A DNA stretch of 64,000 nt from Phycisphaerae bacterium (GTDB lineage: Bacteria > Planctomycetota > Phycisphaerae > SM23-33). Positions 7,524-17,515 of this stretch are shown piece after piece; within the stretch, counting starts at the first letter, position 1, and each line of letters begins with the position of its first letter. The notes beneath the pieces are model-generated. The model was given only the letters and a program-made list of their open reading frames with translations. It had not been told where the DNA came from and did no database searches. The stretch covers positions 62,001 to 126,000 of the forward strand of contig JASLNT010000057.1 of NCBI GenBank assembly GCA_030745875.1, given 5' to 3'. Made by a program: the position numbers and the translations under genes.

Positions 7524-10394
7524 ATGAGACGAATACTTCTTACCGTTCTGGTTCTGCTGGTCGCGTCTTCGGCCAGTGCGGCGCGCGATATACGCATAGC
7601 TGACTTTGAAGGTAAGGATTACGGAGCGTGGAAAGCCACTGGCAATGCTTTCGGTAAGGAGCCCGCGAGAGGAACGTTTGGGAATCAACAGAAGGTCAGC
7701 GGTTTTACCGGAAAGGGGCTGGTCAATACTTACCTCAAAGGCGATTCGTCCAAGGGCACGCTGACTTCTCCGGATTTCAAGATCGAGCGGAACTACATTA
7801 ACTTCCTCGTCGGCGGCGGATCGCATGCCGGCCGCACGTGTGTGAATCTGATCGTCGGCCAAAAGGTTGTGCGGACCGCCACAGGGTCCGACAGAGAATT
7901 ACTCGACTGGACCAATTGGGACGTTCGTGTTTTCAAGGGCAGGAAAGCCCGCATCCAAATCGTCGACAATGCAACCGAGGGTTGGGGCCACATTAACGTG
8001 GACCTTATCGTCCAGAGCGACAAGGCCCGGGTTCCGAAGGTCAAAAAGAAGCCCAGGCCCCGAGGCCGCAAGATCGCCACGCCGATGACGCCGGAGCAGA
8101 TCGCCTCACAGCGGAAAGCGGCCGTCGAACTCCTGACTAAGAACGGTGTTGAGGAGATCATCTTCGCCGCGCGCCAGGTTGACGGTGACGGACACTGGTA
8201 CGCGAATTTCAGCTACTGGTCCAACAACCCCAAGCGAACGCTCTACCATCCGGGCGGGCGCCTCTGCCGAATGAACGTCAAGACCGGTAAGGTCACGTGC
8301 CTGATAAACGATGCGACAGGCGGGGTGCGCGACCCGCACATGCACTATGACGGTAAGAAGATTCTTTTCTCCTATCGCAAGGGCGGTCAGCCGTACTACC
8401 ATCTCTACGAGATCAACATCGACGGGACCGGGCTCAAGCAGATCACGAAGGGTAAGTTCGACGACCTCGAACCGGTCTATCTGCCCGACGGCGACATCAT
8501 CTTCTGCTCCTCGCGCGCCAACCGTTTTGTGCAGTGCTATTATGTCCGCGTCGCCACAGTCTATCGCTGCAAACCCGACGGGACGGGAATTCGAATGTTG
8601 TCGGCGAATCTCGAACAGGACAACACACCGTGGATCCTTCCGGATGGGCGAATCCTCCACCAGCGCTGGGAATACATCGACCGCTCGCAGGTGTTGTACC
8701 ACCATTTGTGGACCATGAATCCAGACGGGACGAACCAGATGGTCTACTACGGAAACATGCACGCCGGCACGGTGATGATCGACGCCAAACCGATCCCCGG
8801 GTCCGAGAAGGTCGTCGTATCGTTCTCGCCGGGACACGGGCGAAAAGAGCACGCCGGATTCGTCACCATCGTCGATCCGCGAAACGGACCCGACGATCGC
8901 AAGATGGCCGTGCGGATCAATAATGACGGTTCGCTGCGGGACCCGTACCCGGTCTCGGGGACCTGCTTCCTGGCCGCCCGCGACACCGACATCCGCGTGC
9001 TGGACGACAAGGGCAATTCCTATATGCTCTACGACCTGCCGAAGGAGTGGGTCATTGGTCCGATGAAAATCCACGAACCGCGCCCGATCCGCACCCGGAA
9101 ACGCGAGCGGATGATCCCCGATCGCACCAATCCGGCGGTTCCGACAGGCACCGTGATGCTGCAGGATGTCTACATCGGGCGGAAGATGACAGGCGTCAAG
9201 CGCGGCGAGATCAAGAAGCTTCTTGTCGTAGAGGCGCTGCCCAAGCCGATTAACTTCTCCGGCGGCATGGAACCGCTGACCATCGGCGGATCGTTCACTA
9301 TGGAACGTGTGCTGGGAACCGTTCCCGTCGAGGAAGACGGGTCGGCGAACTTCGAGCTGCCCGCACTGCGGAGCCTGTTCTTCGTGGCGCTGGATGAAAA
9401 CGACCTGAGCGTCAAACGCATGCAGAGCTTCATGACCGTTCAACCGGGCGAACGCTTGAGCTGCGTCGGATGCCACGAAGAACGCGGCCAGACCGCGCCT
9501 CCGGGCAAGCGATCAAAGGCCATGCTCCGCCAGCCGGACAAAATCCGGCCGATCGTCGGCGTACCGGACATCTACGACTTCCCGCGCGACATCCAGCCGA
9601 TTCTCGACAAACACTGCGTGGCGTGCCACGGTCCGACAAAGACCGCCAAAGGCGGACCGTACGCCGGCAAGGTGCTGCTGGACGGCGGGCGCGGGCCGAT
9701 GTACTCACACAGCTATCGGGCGATAACCCAGTTTAGACTCGTCGCCGACGGGCGAAACGGAAACGGAAACCGCGCCCCGCGAACCATCGGATCTTCGGCG
9801 AGCAAACTGATGAAACTGATCGACGGATCGCATCACAAGGTGAAGGTCTCCGATCGCGAAAGAACGATGATTCGCCTCTGGATCGAATCGGCTGCGTTGT
9901 ATCCCGGCACGTACGCGGCGCTGGGAACCGGTAGGGTCGGCGGAGTGGGACGTCTGCCCAAGTCTGCGGGCACTGCTTGCGGAAAGTGCCACAAAGGCGT
10001 GAAGTTCGACATGAAAATGGCGGTCAACCTCAGCGATCCGGAAAAGTCGCTGGTCCTTACGATGCCCCTGAACGGAATGATTCGCAAGGTCAAGAAGAAC
10101 GGCAAGACCGTCGACGAGTGCGTCAAGGTCTTCAAGAGCACAAAAGATCCGCTCTACCAGGAGATCCTGGTTCAGATCAACAAGGCTAAAGCCGGGCTCG
10201 ACAGGGTCAAACGGTTCGACATGCCCGGGTTTAGACCCAACATACACTATCTGCGCGAGATGAAGGTTTACGGCGTACTTCCGCCGGACTTCGATCTCGA
10301 AAAAGACCCGGCCAATCCGTACGAGCTGGACCGCAAGTATTGGAAGTCGATGTGGTACAAGCCCAAACCCGCCGCCAGCGCGTTGGGCCAGTAG
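7524..10394 (+). CDS. HzsA-like c-heme protein with N-terminal lectin-like domain (paralogue A)
   Basis: The 956-residue exported protein has a signal peptide (1-21, cleaving after SASA), then about 150 residues resembling the jelly-roll domain attached to GH32 enzymes ('IADFEGKDYGAWKATG', 'WDVRVFKGRKARIQIVD'). A hydrazine-synthase-alpha-like body follows, with propeller repeats (DGTGLKQIT, LPDGDIIF, LPDGRILHQRWEYID). Three c-heme sites CxxCH begin at residues 647, 698 and 819. ATG 7524 was preferred over TTG 7521 because GAGGA lies 7 bases upstream. HzsA in anammox bacteria works with HzsB and HzsC, and neither is seen here, so hydrazine synthesis is not inferred. It heads a three-gene operon. 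Confidence 0.8.
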   Translation: MRRILLTVLVLLVASSASAARDIRIADFEGKDYGAWKATGNAFGKEPARGTFGNQQKVSGFTGKGLVNTYLKGDSSKGTLTSPDFKIERNYINFLVGGGSHAGRTCVNLIVGQKVVRTATGSDRELLDWTNWDVRVFKGRKARIQIVDNATEGWGHINVDLIVQSDKARVPKVKKKPRPRGRKIATPMTPEQIASQRKAAVELLTKNGVEEIIFAARQVDGDGHWYANFSYWSNNPKRTLYHPGGRLCRMNVKTGKVTCLINDATGGVRDPHMHYDGKKILFSYRKGGQPYYHLYEINIDGTGLKQITKGKFDDLEPVYLPDGDIIFCSSRANRFVQCYYVRVATVYRCKPDGTGIRMLSANLEQDNTPWILPDGRILHQRWEYIDRSQVLYHHLWTMNPDGTNQMVYYGNMHAGTVMIDAKPIPGSEKVVVSFSPGHGRKEHAGFVTIVDPRNGPDDRKMAVRINNDGSLRDPYPVSGTCFLAARDTDIRVLDDKGNSYMLYDLPKEWVIGPMKIHEPRPIRTRKRERMIPDRTNPAVPTGTVMLQDVYIGRKMTGVKRGEIKKLLVVEALPKPINFSGGMEPLTIGGSFTMERVLGTVPVEEDGSANFELPALRSLFFVALDENDLSVKRMQSFMTVQPGERLSCVGCHEERGQTAPPGKRSKAMLRQPDKIRPIVGVPDIYDFPRDIQPILDKHCVACHGPTKTAKGGPYAGKVLLDGGRGPMYSHSYRAITQFRLVADGRNGNGNRAPRTIGSSASKLMKLIDGSHHKVKVSDRERTMIRLWIESAALYPGTYAALGTGRVGGVGRLPKSAGTACGKCHKGVKFDMKMAVNLSDPEKSLVLTMPLNGMIRKVKKNGKTVDECVKVFKSTKDPLYQEILVQINKAKAGLDRVKRFDMPGFRPNIHYLREMKVYGVLPPDFDLEKDPANPYELDRKYWKSMWYKPKPAASALGQ

Positions 10395-10436
10395 AATTGG
10401 CGAACGGACAGTTTAATATCACTCAGGAGAACTGCT

Positions 10437-12794
10437 ATGACGCGATGGTCGATAGTAAGCGGAATACTCGTATGCCTGGCCCTTACAGGCCTGGCCGATG
10501 CGGCGAGCAAAGAGACTGGCAAAGCCTCCGCGGCGCTTCTGAAACGCGGCGTGAATGAAATCATCTTCGCAGCGCGAAGGGTTGACGGAGACGGGCACTG
10601 GTACGCCAACTTCAGCTACGCGTCGAACAACCCCAAGCGGAAGTACTATCACGACGGCGGGCTGCTGGGGCGCCTGAACGTCAAGACGGGCAAGGTCACC
10701 CGCCTGATCGACGACCCAAAGGGCGGTGTTCGCGACCCGAACGTTCACTACGACGGAAAGAAAATTCTCTTCTCGTACCGCAAGGGAGGCACGCCGTATT
10801 ACCACCTCTACGAGATCAACATCGACGGGACTGGTCTCAAGCAGATCACCAACTCCAAGCATGACGACATTGAGGCGATCTACCTGCCCGACGGCAATAT
10901 CGTGTTCTGTACGTCGCGGGCCAATCGCTTCGTGCAGTGCTGGTTCACGCGCGTGGCGAACATCTACCGTTGCAAGGCCGACGGAAGCGACCCGCGCCCC
11001 CTGTCGTGCAATCTCGAACAGGACAACACGCCCTGGCTCCTGCCTGACGGGCGAATCCTGCACCAGCGATGGGAGTACATCGACCGGTCTCGCGTGCGAT
11101 TCCATCACCTCTGGACGATGAACCCCGATGGGACCAACCAGATGGTCTACTACGGGAACATGCATCCCGGAATCGTGATGATCGACGCCAAGCCGATCCC
11201 CGGCACGCTGAAGGTGATCTCGTCGTTTTCGCCCGGACACGGGCGCAAGGAGCACGCGGGGCTCATGACAGTAGTCGACCCGCGCAACGGACCGGACGAT
11301 CGGTCAATGGCCAAAAGGATCAACAAGGACGGCTCGCTGCGAGATCCTTACGCGATCTCGACCGACTGCTTCTTAGTCGCACGCGACACCGATATTCGCG
11401 TGATAGACGACAAGGGCGCCTCGGATATGCTCTACAATCTGCCGCCGGAAATGATCAAGAAGGGCATGAAGATCCACGAGCCCCGCCCGCTGAGGGCAAG
11501 GAAACGCGAACGTGTCATTCCCTCGCGCGTCAACCTGGCGATGTCGACAGGCACCGTCATGCTTCAGGACGCTTACATCGGGCGCAACATGAAGGGCGTC
11601 AAGCGCGGCGACATTAAAGAGTTGCTGGTCCTGGAGGCGTTGCCCAAACCGGTGAACTTTTCGGGCACAATGGAGCCGATAACCATCGGCGGTTCTTTCA
11701 CACTGGAACGCGTACTGGGGACTGTTCCGGTCGAGGAAGACGGATCGGCCAGCTTCGAACTGCCCGCCCTGCGGAGCCTCTTCTTCGTTGCTTTGGATGA
11801 AAACGGCATGAGCGTCAAGCGCATGCAGAGCTTCATGACCGTTCAACCGGGCGAGCGCCTGAGTTGCGTGGGCTGTCATGAGGAACGCGGGCAGACCGCG
11901 CCTCCCGGTATTCGTTCGAAAGCCATGTTGCGCCCGCCCAGTAAGATCAAACCCTACAAGAACACACCGGAAATTTTCGACGTCCCGCGCGACATCCAGC
12001 CGATCCTCGACAAACACTGCCTCCCGTGTCACGGGCCGACCAAGACCACCAAAGGCGGGCCGTATGCGGGCAAGATACTTCTCGACGGCGGGCGCGGGCC
12101 TATGTATTCGCACAGCTACTCGACTATATTCAAAAAGCGACTCATCGCCCACGGGCGCGACGCGAACGGAAACCTCGCCCCGCGGACGATCGGTTCGTCG
12201 GCCAGCAAGCTCATGAAGTACATCGACGCCCCGCATCACAAGGTAAAACTGTCGGCCCATGAGAGGACGATGATCATCCTGTGGATCGAAACGGCTGGGG
12301 CCTATCCGGGAACGTACGCGGCGTTGGGATCCGGGATGGTCCGCATCTCGGGCAGTATCCCCAAAGCGGTCGCGGCCCGTTGCGTAAAGTGTCACAAGGG
12401 CGGAAAGTTCAGCCAGGACTACGCCTTTAACCTGACCGATCCGGAAAAGTCACTCGTGCTGACCATGCCTCTCAACGGAATGATCCGCAAGGTCAAGAAG
12501 AATGGTAAGACTGTCGACGAGTGCGTCAAGGTCTTCAAGGACACCAAAGACCCCGGTTACCAAGCCATCCTGGCGGCCGTTGAAAAAGAAAAGGGCAAAC
12601 TCGACAGGATCAAACGGTTCGATATGCCCGGCTTCCGTCCCAACGTCCACTATCTACGCGAGATGAAGGTCTACGGAATCCTGCCGGCGGACTTTGACAT
12701 CGACAAGGACCCGATCGATCCGTACAAGATCGATGAGAAATACTGGCAGTCGCACTGGCACAAGCCCAGGAAGGGCGGTAGCGGCGGGGAGTAG
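10437..12794 (+). CDS. HzsA-like c-heme protein (paralogue B)
   Basis: The 785-residue exported protein has a signal peptide (about 1-22) followed directly by the HzsA-like body; it lacks the lectin-like domain of its neighbour. CxxCH heme sites start at residues 477, 528 and 649, with the same spacing as paralogue A (51 and 121 residues). Long stretches are nearly identical to A, for example YHLWTMNPDGTNQMV-type segments, the region around CVGCHEERGQTAPPG and the C-terminal RFDMPGFRPN...REMKVYG, so A and B come from a fairly recent tandem duplication. The start follows the A stop by 42 bases with a CAGGAGA site upstream. Role unknown; likely periplasmic electron transfer or small-molecule redox chemistry. 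Confidence 0.8.
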   Translation: MTRWSIVSGILVCLALTGLADAASKETGKASAALLKRGVNEIIFAARRVDGDGHWYANFSYASNNPKRKYYHDGGLLGRLNVKTGKVTRLIDDPKGGVRDPNVHYDGKKILFSYRKGGTPYYHLYEINIDGTGLKQITNSKHDDIEAIYLPDGNIVFCTSRANRFVQCWFTRVANIYRCKADGSDPRPLSCNLEQDNTPWLLPDGRILHQRWEYIDRSRVRFHHLWTMNPDGTNQMVYYGNMHPGIVMIDAKPIPGTLKVISSFSPGHGRKEHAGLMTVVDPRNGPDDRSMAKRINKDGSLRDPYAISTDCFLVARDTDIRVIDDKGASDMLYNLPPEMIKKGMKIHEPRPLRARKRERVIPSRVNLAMSTGTVMLQDAYIGRNMKGVKRGDIKELLVLEALPKPVNFSGTMEPITIGGSFTLERVLGTVPVEEDGSASFELPALRSLFFVALDENGMSVKRMQSFMTVQPGERLSCVGCHEERGQTAPPGIRSKAMLRPPSKIKPYKNTPEIFDVPRDIQPILDKHCLPCHGPTKTTKGGPYAGKILLDGGRGPMYSHSYSTIFKKRLIAHGRDANGNLAPRTIGSSASKLMKYIDAPHHKVKLSAHERTMIILWIETAGAYPGTYAALGSGMVRISGSIPKAVAARCVKCHKGGKFSQDYAFNLTDPEKSLVLTMPLNGMIRKVKKNGKTVDECVKVFKDTKDPGYQAILAAVEKEKGKLDRIKRFDMPGFRPNVHYLREMKVYGILPADFDIDKDPIDPYKIDEKYWQSHWHKPRKGGSGGE

Positions 12795-12797
12795 TTC

Positions 12798-15257
12798 ATG
12801 CGTCCTTGGGTCATCACATGCGGTCTGCTGGTTTGCCTTGTCCGGGCCGCTGCCGGAACCCCCGCCGATGAACTCCAGAAACTCGGGATCAACGAGATTG
12901 TCTTCGCCGTCCGGCAGGTCGACTCTGACGGGCACTGGTACGCTAACTTCAGCTACTGGTCCGACCGACCCGAGCGAAAACTCTACCACCCGGGCGGACG
13001 TCTGTGCGTTCTGAACGTTCGGAGCGGCAAGGTCAAATGCCTGATAAATGATCCCAAAGGCTCGGTGCGCGATCCTCACGTCCACTACGACGGAAAGAAG
13101 ATACTGTTTTCCTATCGCAAGGGCTCTGAGCCCTTCTACAACCTCTACGAAATCAATGCCGACGGAACCGGGCTGAGGCGGATCACGAAGGGCAAGTTCG
13201 ACGACATAGAACCTATCTACCTGCCCGATGGCGATATCGTTTTCTGCTCGTCGCGGGCGAATCGGTTCGTGCAGTGCTACTTTGTGCGAGTGGCGACGAT
13301 CCACCGCTGCAAGCCCGACGGGAGCGGGATCCGAGCTCTGTCTGCGAATCTCGAACACGACAACACGCCCTGGATGCTTCCCGACGGGCGGATCCTCCAC
13401 CAGCGGTGGGAGTACATCGATCGATCTCAGCTTCGCTACCATCATCTCTGGACGATGAACCCCGACGGGACCAACCAGATGGTCTTCTATGGGAACATGC
13501 ACGGCGGGACGGTGATGATCGACGCCAAACCGATACCGGGGACAAACAGAGTTATCGCTTCCTTCTCGCCCGGGCATGGTCGCAAGGAGCACGCCGGGTA
13601 TATGACGATAGTAGATCCCTCCGGCGGGCCCGACGATAAGACGATGGCCGGAGCGATATCGAAGCGCGAGTTGTATCGCGATCCGTATCCGCTGTCGCAG
13701 GATCGCTTTCTAGTCGCGGGCGACACTGACATCGGCGTGCTGAACTCCAGGGGTGAATACTCTGTGCTTTATCGCCTGCCGGACGACTGGATTGTCGGGT
13801 CGACGCGGATCCACGAACCGCGCCCGCTGCGGGCCAGAAAGCGCGAGCGCGTAATCCCGCAGCGCGTTGACCTGGCGAAGGCGACAGGGACGGTTTCGCT
13901 GCAGAACGTATATATCGGGCGGAACGTCAAGGGCGTCAAGCGCGGGGATATCAAGAAGCTCCTGGTCATCGAATCGCTGCCCAAACCGGTTAATTTTTCC
14001 GGCGGATGGGAGCCGATCTCCATGGGCGGAACGTTTACGCTCCAGCGCGTGCTTGGCGCGGTTCCGGTCGAGTCCGACGGTTCGGCCAGCTTCGAACTGC
14101 CCGCACTGCGGAGCATCTTCTTCGTGGCGCTCGACGAGAACGACTTGAGTGTCAAACGGATGCAAAGTTTCATGACGGTCCAGCCGGGCGAGCGCCTGAG
14201 TTGTGTGGGCTGTCACGAGAATCGCGGTAAAACCGCCCCGCCAGGCAGGCGGTCGCTTGCGATGCGAAGGGCTCCCAGCAAAATCAAACCGATCGCCGGC
14301 GTTCCGGATCTCTACGACTTCTCTCGCGACATTCAGCCGATACTCGACAAACACTGCGTTCCATGCCACGGATATCAGAAGACCGCTAAAGGCGGACCGC
14401 GATCCGGAGGAGTGATCTTGACAGGCGATCGGGGACCTTACTATTCGCACAGCTACTTCTCGCTTACGGTGAAGCGTCAGTTCGCCGACGGGCGAAACGG
14501 AGACGGGAACCGCGCGCCGCGGACCATCGGTTCGTCGGCCAGCCCGCTGATGAAGAAAATCACCGGGGCTCACAATAAGGTCAAGCTGTCGGCGCGCGAG
14601 AAGACAATGATCCGCCTTTGGATCGAGACCGCCTCGCCCTATCCGGGCACCTACGCTTCGCTGGGAACCGGGATGATCGACCGCACTCCTTCATTCGATC
14701 CCGACAAGAGCTTCGCCAACCCCAAAGTATCCAAAGCAATAAGCAAACGATGCGTTCCATGCCACCGCGCCGATATGCGACTGCCCAGTTCGCCCGGACA
14801 TCTGATCATAGGGGGCTTTCGTCGCGGCGGGCGCATTGACACTCGCGAGCCGGGCATGCGGTATTCGTCGCACATTGTCTTCAATCTGTCCAAACCGTCC
14901 GACTCGTTGTTCCTGCTGGCGCCGCTTGCGAGAAAGGCCGGCGGATATGGAATCTGCAGGCCTGTAGGCGCGAAGCTCGAAGGACCTCACGATCCAGTAT
15001 TCAAATCCGCTTCCGACGGGGACTACAAACTGCTTCTGGGCGCCATAGACGATGCTAAGAATCAGCTCGAAAAGATCAAACGTTTCGACATGCCAGGTTT
15101 CCGGCCGAACGTTCACTACGTTCGAGAAATGAAGCTCTACGGTGTACTGCCTGCGGACTTCGATCCAAACAAAGATCCGATTGATCCGTACAAAACAGAC
15201 ATGAAGTACTGGCGATCGCTCTGGTATCGCCCCAAGCGTGAGAAGTTGTCCAAATGA
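12798..15257 (+). CDS. HzsA-like c-heme protein (paralogue C)
   Basis: The 819-residue exported protein begins three bases after the stop of paralogue B, so co-transcription is certain in practice and translational coupling is likely. It has a signal peptide (about 1-20) and the HzsA-like body with CxxCH sites at residues 469, 520 and 652. It differs from A and B by an insertion after the third heme (Arg/Gly-rich, about residues 655-690) and by lacking the KKNGKTVDECVKVF segment, so the third-heme domain has diverged. The conserved RFDMPGFRPNVHYVREMKLYG end is kept. It ends 13 bases before the convergent kinase gene. Confidence 0.8.
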   Translation: MRPWVITCGLLVCLVRAAAGTPADELQKLGINEIVFAVRQVDSDGHWYANFSYWSDRPERKLYHPGGRLCVLNVRSGKVKCLINDPKGSVRDPHVHYDGKKILFSYRKGSEPFYNLYEINADGTGLRRITKGKFDDIEPIYLPDGDIVFCSSRANRFVQCYFVRVATIHRCKPDGSGIRALSANLEHDNTPWMLPDGRILHQRWEYIDRSQLRYHHLWTMNPDGTNQMVFYGNMHGGTVMIDAKPIPGTNRVIASFSPGHGRKEHAGYMTIVDPSGGPDDKTMAGAISKRELYRDPYPLSQDRFLVAGDTDIGVLNSRGEYSVLYRLPDDWIVGSTRIHEPRPLRARKRERVIPQRVDLAKATGTVSLQNVYIGRNVKGVKRGDIKKLLVIESLPKPVNFSGGWEPISMGGTFTLQRVLGAVPVESDGSASFELPALRSIFFVALDENDLSVKRMQSFMTVQPGERLSCVGCHENRGKTAPPGRRSLAMRRAPSKIKPIAGVPDLYDFSRDIQPILDKHCVPCHGYQKTAKGGPRSGGVILTGDRGPYYSHSYFSLTVKRQFADGRNGDGNRAPRTIGSSASPLMKKITGAHNKVKLSAREKTMIRLWIETASPYPGTYASLGTGMIDRTPSFDPDKSFANPKVSKAISKRCVPCHRADMRLPSSPGHLIIGGFRRGGRIDTREPGMRYSSHIVFNLSKPSDSLFLLAPLARKAGGYGICRPVGAKLEGPHDPVFKSASDGDYKLLLGAIDDAKNQLEKIKRFDMPGFRPNVHYVREMKLYGVLPADFDPNKDPIDPYKTDMKYWRSLWYRPKREKLSK

Positions 15258-15270
15258 GGCGCACCGAAGA

Positions 15271-17193
15271 CTAACTCGATGCGGTCGAATTGAACATCGC
15301 TGCGTCCAGTGTTTCACGAACGGTGCGCACCAGATCATCGCTGCTGAATGGTTTCCGAAGGAAAGTAAATCCGTCACGCAGCATTTCCCGAGGGTCTATC
15401 TTCTTGTCGGGGTATCCGGACATGTAGATAACGTTCAGATCCGGTCTGGAATCCCTCAGTCTGCCGGCAAGATCCGGTCCATTGATTTCGGGCATTACCA
15501 CGTCGGTCAGCAGCAAATCGATAACGCCTTCGTAATGTTCGCCAAGCGGGATAGCTTCTTTGGCGTTACTCGACTCCATTACGGAATATCCCTGTTCTCT
15601 GAGCATCGCGACTACATATTGTCTGACCAACTGGTCGTCTTCCACCACCAGTATTGTCTCACTGTTCTGTTTCACGCAGTTCTCTTCGATTTGGTCGATC
15701 TGTTCGGTCTGTTCGATCTGTTTACCGATAGTCAATTCGGTTCTGGGCAGGAGGATCTGGAAGACGGTTCCCTGACTGATGCGACTTTTTGCGCAGATAT
15801 ATCCCCCGCTCCGCTTGACGAATCCGAACACCATTGAGAGCCCCAGCCCCGTGCCTGCTCCGATGTCTTTTGTGGTGAAGAACGGATCGAATATTCGCTC
15901 CAGTGTTTCGGCGTTCATGCCTGTTCCTGTATCCGCTACTTCAAGCATCACATGAGGCCCAACGTTGGCGCCGGGATGAGCCTTGACGAATTCCCCGTCA
16001 AGATCGATGTTTGCTGTCCGGATTGTGAGCTTGCCTCCGTCAGGCATGGCGTCACGAGCGTTTACTGCGAGATTCATGATCGCGTGTTCAAACTGTGCGC
16101 TGTCGAGATCTGTCCAGCCGAGGTCATCTGCGGTTATTATGGACAACTTGATATGTTCGCCAATTGTCCTTGCAAGAAGGGCTCCGACTCCCGCCAGAAT
16201 GTCGTTTAAGTTGACCTTTTTCGGTTGGAGTATTTGCTTGCGGCTGAAGGCCAGCATTTGGCGCGTCAGGTGTGCGGCGCGTCGTCCGGCCTTGTGAATC
16301 TCTTCGACCATCGGCTTGGCGGGATTGTCCTTGTCCAACTTGCGGAGCACCGATTCACTGAAACCCATGACAACGGTCATTTGGTTGTTGAAGTCGTGTG
16401 CGATACCGCCGGTGAGGCATCCGAGTGCTTCCATCTTTTGCGATTGACGATACTTGTCTTCAAGTTCGGTCCGATCGGCTTCGGCCTGCATGCGACGTCT
16501 CTGCGAGTGGCGGAACGTCAGGTAGAGAACTACTAGCGACAGGGGCATGAGCAAACCGCAGACCGCAATGAAACCGTACTGGAATATCTCTATACCTCCG
16601 CGGACTTCCTTGATCAGTGCTTCTCGAGAGCGATGGACGCCCAGGACCCACCTTCGGGAAGGCACGTATGCGAAGGCGGCTATCTGCTGCTGACCGGCGC
16701 TGGATACGTATCGGCCGACATAATCATCCCCGGATTCCACCAAATCGCTCAACTGTCCGGTTTTGCCGCCCGGTGTGTCCAGAATTGCATTCTTGCCCGC
16801 GTTTTTGCCCACAGAAGACGGGTGCGCCGTGTGACACACCAGTGCTGATGTGCTGTCAACCACGCATACATATTCATCGCCGGGAAGATCGCCCGATCTC
16901 CGCCATAATGACTCGATTTTCGCCAGGGCTGTCTCCGGATCCGCCGTTGGTTGGGATTCGGCGGCTGCTACGAGCATGCGAGCCTTGTTCAGGTAAAACT
17001 CGTGGTATCGGGCCTCTGTGTCTTCAAGTGTGTGCTGATACGTTACATAACCGATAACCAGCGCGATCACAATCGATACCCCGCCCAAGACCACCGCCAT
17101 AGACGGAAGATCCAAGTGGTGTTTTCCAACATCGTCCAACTGTGTGGTAACTTCAGATTGCGGCATATCTTGCCGCACGTCTTCATTGAGCAT
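15271..17193 (-). CDS. membrane hybrid histidine kinase with receiver domain
   Basis: The 640-residue protein has a transmembrane segment near 35-55, a probable Cache-like extracytoplasmic sensor, a second transmembrane segment near 205-228, a HisKA domain with the phospho-acceptor H266 in IAHDFNNQ, a HATPase_c domain (NARDAMPDGG, DTGTGM, GTGLGLSMV), and a C-terminal receiver with D564 in LTDVVMPE and the conserved Lys in FLRKPF. The order (HisKA-HATPase-REC, no output domain) resembles CckA-type hybrid kinases that signal through a separate phosphotransfer protein. A low-complexity QIEQTEQIDQIEE linker joins kinase and receiver. It lies between two groups of HzsA-like genes and may control them, but that is inference. 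No partner regulator is in the window. Confidence 0.88.
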   Translation of the reverse strand: MLNEDVRQDMPQSEVTTQLDDVGKHHLDLPSMAVVLGGVSIVIALVIGYVTYQHTLEDTEARYHEFYLNKARMLVAAAESQPTADPETALAKIESLWRRSGDLPGDEYVCVVDSTSALVCHTAHPSSVGKNAGKNAILDTPGGKTGQLSDLVESGDDYVGRYVSSAGQQQIAAFAYVPSRRWVLGVHRSREALIKEVRGGIEIFQYGFIAVCGLLMPLSLVVLYLTFRHSQRRRMQAEADRTELEDKYRQSQKMEALGCLTGGIAHDFNNQMTVVMGFSESVLRKLDKDNPAKPMVEEIHKAGRRAAHLTRQMLAFSRKQILQPKKVNLNDILAGVGALLARTIGEHIKLSIITADDLGWTDLDSAQFEHAIMNLAVNARDAMPDGGKLTIRTANIDLDGEFVKAHPGANVGPHVMLEVADTGTGMNAETLERIFDPFFTTKDIGAGTGLGLSMVFGFVKRSGGYICAKSRISQGTVFQILLPRTELTIGKQIEQTEQIDQIEENCVKQNSETILVVEDDQLVRQYVVAMLREQGYSVMESSNAKEAIPLGEHYEGVIDLLLTDVVMPEINGPDLAGRLRDSRPDLNVIYMSGYPDKKIDPREMLRDGFTFLRKPFSSDDLVRTVRETLDAAMFNSTASS

Positions 17194-17515
17194 TACTCGA
17201 CTCTCCTGCCGGTGAAACCCGGCATAGATACTATCGGCAAAACCTCAACAACGACGCATTATATTCACTAAATAACGACAAAACGCGTCGATAGGGCAAA
17301 AACCGAAAAAAACAACCCGGTCTCAAGACATGCCTCGATCCTCACATACCATATCGGACCAATGAGCGATGGTCATTGACAGCAAATCTCGAGGTGACTT
17401 CCATAAGGTGGAACGCCCCATGAATATGGTATAATCTCAATCACAAAAGGTCGGCTGCGCTCGATCGCATCATGGTGCTTATGGAATAGCACTCAGAATC
17501 AGTCAGGAAAAGCAA
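17194..17515. other. divergent intergenic region (322 bases) with a lone TATAAT box
   Basis: The gap separates the kinase (minus) from an HzsA-like gene (plus). A perfect TATAAT is at 17430-17435, about 80 bases before the plus-strand start, but no good -35 lies at 16-18 bases. A TTGACA at 17376-17381 is too far away to pair with it. No open reading frame or hairpin of note was seen. Confidence 0.35.
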
